DNA from: a bacterium 1XD42-76
GTDB lineage: Bacteria > Bacillota > Clostridia > Lachnospirales > Lachnospiraceae
Reading direction: 5' to 3'
DNA length: 64,000 nt
NCBI GenBank assembly: GCA_009917545.1
Contig: QZDW01000001.1
Span: 186,001-250,000 of the forward strand
The position numbers and the translations under genes are program-made. The notes below the pieces were generated by a model that worked only from the letters and a program-made list of their open reading frames with translations, did not search any database and was not told where the DNA came from. Positions 35,738 to 44,700 of the stretch are shown here, in pieces; the first letter of the stretch is position 1; each line of letters begins with the position of its first letter.

Positions 35738-36688
35738 ATGACAGGAACCGACAATCGAAAAATCGCCCTGATCGGCACAGGCATGGTAGGCATGAGTTTT
35801 GCCTACAGCCTGTTGAATCAGTCTATCTGTGATGAGCTGGTTCTTATTGACGCAGATAAGAAAAGAGCCGAGGGGGAGGCAATGGATTTAAACCACGGCC
35901 TGGCTTTTTCGTCTGGCAACATGAAAATCTATGCCGGCGAATATGAGGACTGCCGGGATGCCGATATCGTCGCCATCTGTGCCGGCGTGGCACAGAAGCC
36001 GGGAGAATCAAGACTTGATCTTTTAAAAAGAAACGCCTCAGTTTTCCGGTCCATCATAGAACCTGTAATAAAGTCAGGCTTTTATGGCATCTTCTTAATC
36101 GCCACCAATCCCGTTGATATCATGGCAAATATTACCATGCATCTGTCCGGCTTTCCCAGAGAGCGCGTCATTGGCAGCGGTACTGCGCTTGACACGGCAA
36201 GGCTGCGTTATCTGCTCGGAGCGTACCTCCAGGTCGATCCACGTAATATTCACGCCTATGTCATGGGGGAACACGGTGATTCCGAATTTGTTCCCTGGAG
36301 CCAGGCTATGCTTGCCACTAAGCCAGTTCTGCAGATCTGTAGTGAAGCCGACGGACTTTGCTTTTCCAGGCTGGAGGAAATCTCTTCCGAGGTCCGCAAT
36401 GCCGCCTACCGGATCATTGAGGCCAAAAAGGCTACCTATTATGGAATCGGTATGGCTCTCACGCGAATCGTACGCGCCATCCTCGGTGGTGAAAACAGCA
36501 TACTCACTGTATCTGCATGCCTAAACGGTGATTACGGACAAAAGGATATCTTTATTGGGGTTCCCTGCATTCTAAATCAGAATGGTATATCCCGCATTCT
36601 ACATCTGAATCTGACGGACGAAGAACTCGAACAATTCCGAAAATCCTGCGACACTCTAAGACGTTCCTTTCAGGCTTTGGAACTGTAG
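35738..36688 (+). CDS. ldh: L-lactate dehydrogenase
   Basis: NAD-dependent enzyme of 316 residues reducing pyruvate to L-lactate. The Rossmann motif GTGMVGMSFAYSL, the substrate-loop segment AQKPGESRLDLLKRN (Gln at the position typical of lactate rather than malate dehydrogenases), NPVDIM, and the catalytic His in GEHGDSEF are all present. The ATG at 35738 follows AAAGGAA; an upstream in-frame extension to 35633 lacks a site. It is divergent from glnS and is followed by a terminator. Confidence 0.93.
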   Translation: MTGTDNRKIALIGTGMVGMSFAYSLLNQSICDELVLIDADKKRAEGEAMDLNHGLAFSSGNMKIYAGEYEDCRDADIVAICAGVAQKPGESRLDLLKRNASVFRSIIEPVIKSGFYGIFLIATNPVDIMANITMHLSGFPRERVIGSGTALDTARLRYLLGAYLQVDPRNIHAYVMGEHGDSEFVPWSQAMLATKPVLQICSEADGLCFSRLEEISSEVRNAAYRIIEAKKATYYGIGMALTRIVRAILGGENSILTVSACLNGDYGQKDIFIGVPCILNQNGISRILHLNLTDEELEQFRKSCDTLRRSFQALEL

Positions 36689-36740
36689 TCCGATATCCGA
36701 ACTACAGAGAAAGGCTGTATCGGTACATCAAAGTGTGCAA

Positions 36741-36790
36741 ACAGCAGGGCCCGGCCCTGAACGCGCCTGCCCTGCTGTCTTCCTTTGTAT
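36741..36790 (+). terminator. Bidirectional terminator between ldh and the cohesin gene
   Basis: Ten-base arms ACAGCAGGGC (36741-36750) and GCCCTGCTGT (36769-36778), then CTTCCTTTGTATTCTT on the plus strand. On the minus strand the tail is less T-rich, but the position fits the end of the convergent gene too. Confidence 0.75.
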
Positions 36791-36792
36791 TC

Positions 36793-38808
36793 TTACATAT
36801 CCAGGTCGATAAATTCGAAATCGTCGTCCTCTTCCGGGTTTATATCACTCCTCTCTGTCTGTGCCGCCTCTCTCGCCAGGGAAGCAGCAATGTCTTTCTC
36901 CATATCAGCTACGCTTTTTGCCGGAGCCTGACGTCTTATACTGGCTTCCTGTTCCGCAGCAACGTTTCTCCTGACTCTGGATCCCTGCCCCTCCTCTGGC
37001 ATTTGCAGACTCCGGGGCTGTCCGGCGGCATTTTGTCTTCCCATGACATTTACCGGTTCTCTTTCCGGCTGACGTCCCATCGGTGCACTGCCGTCCGCCG
37101 GATATCCGGAATACGCAGATGTCCGCGGACCATTCGGATACTCTTCCACCGGATATCTCCTGGCCGGGGCCTGGCGGCCTGCCCTTATCCTGGCATCCGG
37201 ATCTGCCTGTCTGGAAGAAGCGACAGCCTGGTAGTCAAGTTCGTCACGGGCATTTCTGCCTGTGGATATTCTGCGGCTTTGCTCCTGTATTGGCTCAAAG
37301 TCCTCCTCGTTCATTGTATCCTCCGGTTCCTCTTCATAATGGTAATCACCATCCGAATCATAAGGATCCTTCGGCTTTCTGATCAACAGGAGCACGATTA
37401 CAATGATTAACAGCAGAATACTCAGTCCAAACAGACCAGCCATAATCCAGCCGCGCAGTTTATAATCATTTAACAGACTGTTGAATTCCTCTGCAATTCC
37501 CGCATATTTGGCCTTAAGCTCCTCTGCATTCGGATCCTCAAAGTAACGCTGGAGTGTCATTTCTTTCTGGTCGTAACGGTAGAAACCTCTTTCCCCGTTC
37601 TGATTCATTGCATAAACGACACAGTATTCCGGTGATGTCTCTCCGTTGGTATCCCAGATCCATCCGTCTACTGTATGGGTTCCGATCGTGATCGTACACT
37701 CTACAAAGCCCTCCGGCAGCACAGTATCTTCTGGAAGCGCCTCCGGCGGAAGGACAATCACGGTTTTCTCTGCCATCAATATTGTGACATAAGGTGCAAA
37801 AAGCTCATTCTCCTCATCATATAAGAAGAAATCGCCGTTTCCGTCCGGATCTGTCATATAGAAAAGAACTCTTCCGTTCTCGTCCGTGCAGGCCTGAATA
37901 GATGTTCCCTGATACATATATTCTGAAGCGGTAAATCCTTCCGGAACCGCCGCCACCTCAAAGGCTTCCGCGATCTGCCAGGTAACATCATCCACGACAA
38001 CACTCATTCCGCTGTCCTGCGCCCCGGCATTTGCCGGTACGGAAGGCTCTCCGCCCTCTGTGGCTGCAGAGGCATCATCTGTCTTTGTCACGGTAATCAC
38101 ATAGGATCTGGTCGTGGTGCCGTTCTCTGCCGTCACCTTACACTCGATGGTATTTTCCCCCATCTGCAGACCTTTATTCCCGCTTACCGAGACGCTTGCG
38201 CTGCTGTCTGCTGCCGGAGCATCCACAGCAATATCCTCCACGTCTGCCGCGACCACGGCTGTATACGAGGTGGTATCCGGCGAAAATGCCGGATTTAACG
38301 TACCAGGTGAAATCGTCAGGGAGGAAAGTGCCGCATTGTCAGACTGTGCCTCCTGCGATTTTACCTTAACCGCTGAGCTGCCCACATGGGAAACGGAGAC
38401 CGTCTGAGAGCTGGAATCATATACCTCCTGGCGTGTTACGGTAACAGAAGTATCCCCTGCTTTCAACGCCTTGAATTTAAGTGTAAAGCTGAATGTCTTC
38501 TGGCCTGACGTCTCCATCGAACCAACGACCCGGATGGAACCGGCCCCGCCGTTGGCACCTGTACCGCTTAAGAATTCAAGCTTTGAAGCGTCATACTGGA
38601 GCATGACCTCAGATGCCCCGAGCCCTTCCGCATCGTCTGACGTAATTTTCATTGTCACCGAAAACTGGTCTCCGGCCGTCACGGACGGATCGGAAAACGT
38701 GATCTTTCCCGATGCACCATACGAAACCGGGATTCTTCCCGGCAGCAAAAACAGCAGCATAGCAAACAGCAACAAGCCTGCCGCTATTTTGTTTCTTTTC
38801 CCGTTCAT
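36793..38808 (-). CDS. Membrane-anchored surface protein with cohesin domain
   Basis: A 671-residue protein. Domains in order: signal peptide (1-32); a cohesin-like domain (about 33-150; GKITFSDPSVTAGDQFSV, LQYDASKLEF, LKFKALKAGDTSVTV); a cadherin-like beta-sandwich (about 160-245; LSSLTISPGTLNPAFSPDTT); an undefined extracellular region; one membrane helix (about 453-478); and a long basic, Arg/Pro/Gln-rich cytoplasmic tail ending in an acidic DDDFEFIDLDM. Cohesins bind dockerins, and the gene 21 bp upstream in the same operon ends in a dockerin, so this may anchor that enzyme to the cell. Its ribosome binding site is AAGGAGA. The binding is inferred. Confidence 0.85.
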   Translation of the reverse strand: MNGKRNKIAAGLLLFAMLLFLLPGRIPVSYGASGKITFSDPSVTAGDQFSVTMKITSDDAEGLGASEVMLQYDASKLEFLSGTGANGGAGSIRVVGSMETSGQKTFSFTLKFKALKAGDTSVTVTRQEVYDSSSQTVSVSHVGSSAVKVKSQEAQSDNAALSSLTISPGTLNPAFSPDTTSYTAVVAADVEDIAVDAPAADSSASVSVSGNKGLQMGENTIECKVTAENGTTTRSYVITVTKTDDASAATEGGEPSVPANAGAQDSGMSVVVDDVTWQIAEAFEVAAVPEGFTASEYMYQGTSIQACTDENGRVLFYMTDPDGNGDFFLYDEENELFAPYVTILMAEKTVIVLPPEALPEDTVLPEGFVECTITIGTHTVDGWIWDTNGETSPEYCVVYAMNQNGERGFYRYDQKEMTLQRYFEDPNAEELKAKYAGIAEEFNSLLNDYKLRGWIMAGLFGLSILLLIIVIVLLLIRKPKDPYDSDGDYHYEEEPEDTMNEEDFEPIQEQSRRISTGRNARDELDYQAVASSRQADPDARIRAGRQAPARRYPVEEYPNGPRTSAYSGYPADGSAPMGRQPEREPVNVMGRQNAAGQPRSLQMPEEGQGSRVRRNVAAEQEASIRRQAPAKSVADMEKDIAASLAREAAQTERSDINPEEDDDFEFIDLDM

Positions 38809-38829
38809 ACGATTTTAATCTCCTTACAC

Positions 38830-41484
38830 TTAATTTCCCAGAATCATTTTCTGCAGCGCATCCACATCAGAGGAATCTATTTTACCGTCTCCGTTGATAT
38901 CCGCTGCCTTGGCCTGTGCACCGCTTAATACATTTTCTCCCAGAATATGCTTTCTTATAACAACCAGATCCAAAATTGTCACCTTGCCGTCTCCGTTGCA
39001 GTCACCCTTTTTAAGCGAAGCCTGCGACCCTGCAGCAGTTGTTGTCTTTGGCGCAGTCGTTGCCTTCGGCGCTGCCGTCGTCTCGGGCGCAGTCGTTGCA
39101 GCTGGCTGTGATGCCGTAGTCGCAGCGGTTGCAGACGGGCCGCCCTCTCCGGTTCCCTCTATCCTGCGTGTACTGCCGGTTCCTGACGATGAACTGCCGC
39201 CCGGGCCGACTCCCAGCTCAACCTGGGGCCTGGAGGAAGTTCCCGAAGTCGTCCCGGAAGGCACAGATATCTGCCCTGAATCCGTCCCTGGAGAACTTGC
39301 TCCCGATGTCCCGGGCCCCACCGGCTGGCCGCCATCTTGCTGGCCGTTAGTACTGCCCGGTTGGCTGTTTTCCTCAAAGCCAGGGCCGTAATCCTGATTC
39401 GTCTGGCTGCCGCTGCTGTTTCCGGGACCGGAAGTCTGGCCTCCCTGACCGCCTGACGACGTACCGGAACCGGAAGTGGTTCCGGAGGAACCGCTGCCCT
39501 GCCGTACTACATGAATCTGGTATGTCCGAACAGAACCGTTTTCCGCTCTTACATCAATTTTTATGGTATTATTTCCGCTCTGCAAAGAGATTGTTCCGGC
39601 GCCGCTCACCGAAGCCTTGGAATCGACGGCAGAGGCCTGCACAGAAATCTCACTGACGGAAGAACCTACAATCACATCATAGCTGTCTGTATCCATACTG
39701 AAAGTCGGCGTCAGTGTATAACCCGCTGCCGTAAGGGAGGAAAGCTTGTTGTTCGGGCTTCCTGACCCGGTCGGTTTCACGCACGCTGTCTCCGGCATAT
39801 TGCGGAAAACCGGTATCTTAAATACCAGATTCAGCTTTTTCATCTCATCCGTGTAGGCACGCGCAAGCTTGGCCCCCTCACCGGCAGCTCCCTCGATGTT
39901 TGTCATATACTGGTGTTTGTAAAGATTATCTCCCTGAACGTTAAATTTTTTGAGGTAAAAGGTATCCTGTCCCCTTTTTACATAGTTTTCCGCATAATAC
40001 TGCGCTCCGCCGACAATCGACTTTTCAATGGAATTCCAGGGCCTTCCATAACTTCCCGTCTGTGAGGCAAACCACAGCCCTCTGGTGACAGCCGACATAT
40101 CCCCTGTGTCGTACGCTCCCACATTGAAAAAGTTGTAATATCCCTCATAGCCTGCCGTCGTTCCGGAAATGCTGCCGGAACGGCCTGCTCCCTGCTCCTG
40201 GATAATCATGGCTCCCAGAACATAGGGATTGACTCCGGACTGTGCTGCTGCGTTCATAATAATGTCCACATAGGTCCCGCCGGAAGGCACCGGCGACGTC
40301 GTTCCTGCCCCCGTATTATCGCCTGTAATGACGGATGCATTCATACCCGGGCCGTATTCCACCTCGGGTAAGGCTGCCGTATACGTTTTCCTCTCGCTGA
40401 CAGAAGCTGCCGGGCCTTCCTGACTCACATCCTGTCCGACTCCGCTCCCTGTCCCGGAAAACGGGGGACGTGTTGTTCCGCTTCCCTCTGATCCGGACGA
40501 ACCGGGGCCTCCTGACGGCAACGTCGTCTGAGTCGTTCCGTAGCCTGGGCCGTATTCCGGCCCGCCTTGTCCGCCTGACATGGAACCTCCACCTGAATTA
40601 TTGTTTCCGCCCATTCCAACAGAGCCTCCCGGGCCGTTATCTCCTCCGGGCTGCGTATGATTCTCATTGGAAGGCGTGGTCTGTCCCTCATTTTGGCCTG
40701 TCTGTCCGCCCCCCACGGATGCTCCGCTGTCCAGGAAAGTGCCGTCTACAAGGCTCTGCAGTCCTTCTTTCGTGTGGCGGCTGCTGTCATATGTATGGAG
40801 CAGAAACTGGAACACATAGATATCATTTAAAAAATTTCTCGGATCCATGTAGTAGCATACGATGTCCTTCGACGCTGCCACCCAGGTAGCGCCGTCAAAG
40901 CCGGTCCATTTTCCTGTATTCCAGTCGTATGCGCCGTATTCCGTGGACTTCCATGAGGAAATACTCGTATTCGCCACCAGATTAGCGCCCACAGTGCCCT
41001 CATTGGCAATCACATCGTTCCAGTCAAGGCCAGTATTGTGTGCCTGGAAAATCCACGAGGGATGTTCGGAATGCAGTGTCCGCAGGGAATCCTTATAGCT
41101 CTCAGGAAATCCCTGCTGGTTCATATAGTTCTCAAAACTGCTGTCATATGTATACGAAGTCGGGAATTTGATATAAGCGGATGAAGCATACCCTTCCATC
41201 GTCTGTGTACCGGAAGCAAAACGGATACGATACCAAAGCACATTGTCTGCACCCCTCGTCTCCCCAATCACGGTCACAGCAGTGCCATAATCAAGCCTCT
41301 TTACAGAAGCATACTCCGTCCCGGGGCCGCTCCTGACATTTAAACTGGTGGCGTTTACAATCGCCTGCCTCTGTGTATCAGCATAAACCTTTTCCGGCAA
41401 AAGCCCTGGTGCAGCCGCCAGATTTATACACAAAAGTGCGGCCAGCACAGCCGCCAGAATTCCTGTAGTTCTCTTTTTCATCAT
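38830..41484 (-). CDS. Secreted N-acetylglucosaminidase with C-terminal dockerin
   Basis: An 884-residue peptidoglycan hydrolase. Domains: signal peptide (1-35); bacterial SH3 domain (about 38-105; ATSLNVRSGPGTEYASVKRL); a glucosaminidase catalytic region (about 110-550, with a Gly/Ser-rich insertion at about 255-385 and the QSGVNPYVLGAMIIQEQGAG core with catalytic-type Glu); a cadherin-like beta-sandwich (about 580-670); a long Ser/Gly/Thr/Pro linker; and a type I dockerin at the end with two calcium-loop repeats (GDCNGDGKVTILDLVVIRK and ADINGDGKIDSSDVDALQK). The ATG at 41482-41484 has AGGAG upstream. It has its own promoter and is co-transcribed with the cohesin protein gene downstream. Confidence 0.9.
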   Translation of the reverse strand: MMKKRTTGILAAVLAALLCINLAAAPGLLPEKVYADTQRQAIVNATSLNVRSGPGTEYASVKRLDYGTAVTVIGETRGADNVLWYRIRFASGTQTMEGYASSAYIKFPTSYTYDSSFENYMNQQGFPESYKDSLRTLHSEHPSWIFQAHNTGLDWNDVIANEGTVGANLVANTSISSWKSTEYGAYDWNTGKWTGFDGATWVAASKDIVCYYMDPRNFLNDIYVFQFLLHTYDSSRHTKEGLQSLVDGTFLDSGASVGGGQTGQNEGQTTPSNENHTQPGGDNGPGGSVGMGGNNNSGGGSMSGGQGGPEYGPGYGTTQTTLPSGGPGSSGSEGSGTTRPPFSGTGSGVGQDVSQEGPAASVSERKTYTAALPEVEYGPGMNASVITGDNTGAGTTSPVPSGGTYVDIIMNAAAQSGVNPYVLGAMIIQEQGAGRSGSISGTTAGYEGYYNFFNVGAYDTGDMSAVTRGLWFASQTGSYGRPWNSIEKSIVGGAQYYAENYVKRGQDTFYLKKFNVQGDNLYKHQYMTNIEGAAGEGAKLARAYTDEMKKLNLVFKIPVFRNMPETACVKPTGSGSPNNKLSSLTAAGYTLTPTFSMDTDSYDVIVGSSVSEISVQASAVDSKASVSGAGTISLQSGNNTIKIDVRAENGSVRTYQIHVVRQGSGSSGTTSGSGTSSGGQGGQTSGPGNSSGSQTNQDYGPGFEENSQPGSTNGQQDGGQPVGPGTSGASSPGTDSGQISVPSGTTSGTSSRPQVELGVGPGGSSSSGTGSTRRIEGTGEGGPSATAATTASQPAATTAPETTAAPKATTAPKTTTAAGSQASLKKGDCNGDGKVTILDLVVIRKHILGENVLSGAQAKAADINGDGKIDSSDVDALQKMILGN

Positions 41485-41521
41485 CGTTTTTCTCCTGCTG
41501 TCAGAAAGTGACATCAGGACT

Positions 41522-41551
41522 ATTATACTGATAAAAAGTACGGCCTGTCAA
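41522..41551 (-). promoter_or_regulatory. Promoter of the dockerin-cohesin operon
   Basis: Minus-strand -35 box TTGACA (41546-41551) and -10 box TATAAT (41522-41527): both full consensus, 18 bases apart, 38 bp before the start. Confidence 0.85.
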
Positions 41552-41631
41552 CCTCAGCCGTAAAAGTTCACACATTTGCCGGATATTACCTCATTTTCGT
41601 AATATATTCTTAATATTTTGCTGTATAACTG

Positions 41632-41671
41632 ACAAAGCGCTGTGGAACCGATCCGGTCCACAGCGCTTTGT
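41632..41671 (-). terminator. Terminator after the 1798-residue surface protein gene
   Basis: Fifteen-base perfect arms ACAAAGCGCTGTGGA and TCCACAGCGCTTTGT around a short loop, 43 bp beyond the stop. The T run is poor, so strength is uncertain. Confidence 0.6.
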
Positions 41672-41713
41672 ACGGCAGCATTCAACTGCTGTCTTTCCTT
41701 TCAGCTAAACCAA

Positions 41714-44700
41714 TTATACGATATCATTTGACATTCCGGCATTAGCACCATTTTCATCAAAATAGTAATTCGTTCCTTCGATCTGCAACCAGCCTGTCAC
41801 CATAGCGCCGCTATCCGGAAGCATGTAATATGAACTCCCCTGAAGATAGAGCCATCCGGTTTTCATATCGCCATTCTTCTCATCCAGATAGTACCATTGA
41901 TCTGACACCTTCAACCATCCGGTCCTCATATGTCCATCCGCCGGATCCAGGTAATACCACTTTCCGGAATACAGGAGCCAGCCAGTCTGCATATCGCCAT
42001 TCTTCTCATCCAGATAGTACCAGCTTCCGTTTACGAGCTGCCATCCTTTGAGCATAATCGCATTCCCGTCAAATAAATACCATTTCTGATTTACGAAAGC
42101 CCACTGACGTCTTGCGTATTCTCCGTCGGTTCTCTTAAGCATCCAGCCGTTCTCTGTGTTTTCCCAGGTGCCACCCAGAAGCCATGAATCAACCGTAGTC
42201 AGGTTCCCCGCCAGAGTCGTTTCCTTACTGCCACTGCCGGATGAGCTTCTTGCATTTCCACCCGAACCGGAAGGACGCCCGCCGGTAGCGCTCTCCGTAA
42301 ATCTTGCCGTTACATCTACATGTTCTGACGGCATCAAAAAGCTGACTGCCGCCGCGTTTACATCTGTGATCAAACCGTCTGAACTACATATCCAGCCGGC
42401 AAACTGGTAGCCCACATACGGCTGTGCTTCCAGATGAATGCTGTCTCCGGCCTTATACTCGCCAGAAGTATTTCCGACAACTGTTCCGCCGGTTTCCGCA
42501 GTGACCTGAAGTTTCCACGCTGTCTGCTGACCGGGCTCTGTCCTTTCGAAAAGTGCCTTGGCCTGTACATCGGCATCTGGCATTGTCAGGCTTATTTCTG
42601 CCTTGGATACATCTGTCAGGACTCCTTCCGGACTGACCTCCCAGCCTGCAAACTTCCAGCCATCAAACGGTTCTGCTTTCAGGGAGATCCCGTCTCCCTG
42701 GCGGTAAAAACCGCTCACCTGCTCTACGCGTCCGCCCTCGCCGGCAGATACGCTTAAATGATACCGGTTTACCATATCATCCACGTTTACGGAGCTGGTG
42801 TTATTCATGAGCATGTCCTCATCGCCATCCGCCGTCACTACCGCATAGATGCAGTTTACCTGTGCGTTACCGGTCAAATCTGAAATCCTGAATTTCAGTA
42901 TTTCAGTAGAGTACTCATCTACTTTTTCCAAATGTTTCTCATAGAGGATAACCCCCTCTTTCGAATCCGCCAACAGCTTCAGGTTTGCGCCTGACGGCAT
43001 GTAGGAACGGTTCGAAATGGATACATTCAGATAATCCGCACCGTTGATGATCTCCATATCTGTATCTACCATCAAATCCGTGATTCCCAGAGTAACGACA
43101 GTACTGTTATCGTTGAGGTCAATCTCTTCAAAGTCGATCTCTTCCTCATAATTTCCCTTTACACGGCACACTTCTGCCGCAACCTGGAAATCCGTCCGTC
43201 CGCTGATCTCAGGAAGAATAAAGTCTTTCGCCTCGAGCTCCTTCGTTTCACCTGGCCGCATGGTAAGCTTCTTTCTGGAAACTTCCTCGCCGTCTACCAA
43301 AACCGCCACTTCTTCCACTGTTGTATTTCCGTTGTTTCTGATTGTAAGCTTAAGAGGAAGCTTTTCTCCCAGCTTCGCCTGATCCGGATCAAAGGTGCAT
43401 GACTCCAGTGTCAGATTCGTGCTGGTAATATTCCTGGCAAGCAGCAATGCCGTTCCTGCATTTTCATCTTCAAAAACATTTGCAGTATTCATATGCAGCA
43501 GACTCGGGCCATTCTTCTCGATTACACCAGATACCCTCGATGTGACATAGTCCTCACCCTTATAAAGTACGTAGCGGCTGCCCCACCCGGAATCCGTCCT
43601 GTCAATGCCGTAGATTGTCGTCGTAATCTCTCCTGCATTTAGCGTCTCCCAGACAATCATCGTCTTGCCGTTTCCGGTAATCACCGAAAATTCAGGCTCC
43701 ACTCCTGCTTCAGGAGAAATTGCCTCTTTACCGGAACCAGTATTTCCTCTTTCACAGACAGCTCCGTCACAATACCAGAAAAGCCTCTGAGAACCACCAA
43801 TCTCAGCAAACTTTGGTGATACGTCAGCCGCAGCATTATCTGTCAGCCGTTCTGAGGTCTTTCCATCAAAGGCAAACAGCTCTGCATCGTCACACGTCTG
43901 CATGTTTCCGTCCGTATCTGCTGAATAGACGACAACTACCTTTTGTCCAAGTTTTCCGACTGCAAGATCATAGATTCTGTTTTTACCAATGTTGTGTTCT
44001 TTTATCCCGCCTGTGGCACTGTTATGGAGCTTAATGACATATTCTGCATTCTCACCGAAAATATCGTTATCAGCATCCTGAACCGTCACCCATGCCGTAT
44101 ATGTACCGGAAGCATCGTGATAGATCTTCGGACTGACATCAATCGCATTATCATCCATCAGCCGCTGAACATTTACGGCCTCCAGAGTCCTGGCATCAAT
44201 CTCTGCTGTGTAAATGTCGCTGAGTGCCAGTAAATTCCCTATATCATCCGGGTTTTCCACTCGTTCAGAAACCTTTGCCAAGGCCATGTAAATTCTGTCT
44301 CCGTCCTGATATACATCATAGTATAAATCTGCTGTCTGTCCGTCTGCAGCCCTCAAAGCAGCATTCGAAGCGGTCAGGACAATCTTATGCTCTTCATTCT
44401 CGGAGGCATCGGAATCCGTTGCCTTCTTCCAGATAACCGAAGCATCATTGCCTGAGGCATCGTCTCCTCTTACGAAGTAAAACGCATTCAGGCTGCCGTC
44501 GTTTCCTGATACCAGGCGTACATCGTTTCCACGCAGAACCGCATCGTTAATCAGCGTTTCATCATAGATATTCCCGAGCGCATATTTTGCCTCATCTGTC
44601 GCCTCTACAATCGAGTACTCATCCAGATCATAGATTCCATTCATTGCTGCCTGAGCTTCAAGTGCTCTTCCCAGATAACCCTCATACAGATTCCAGGTGG

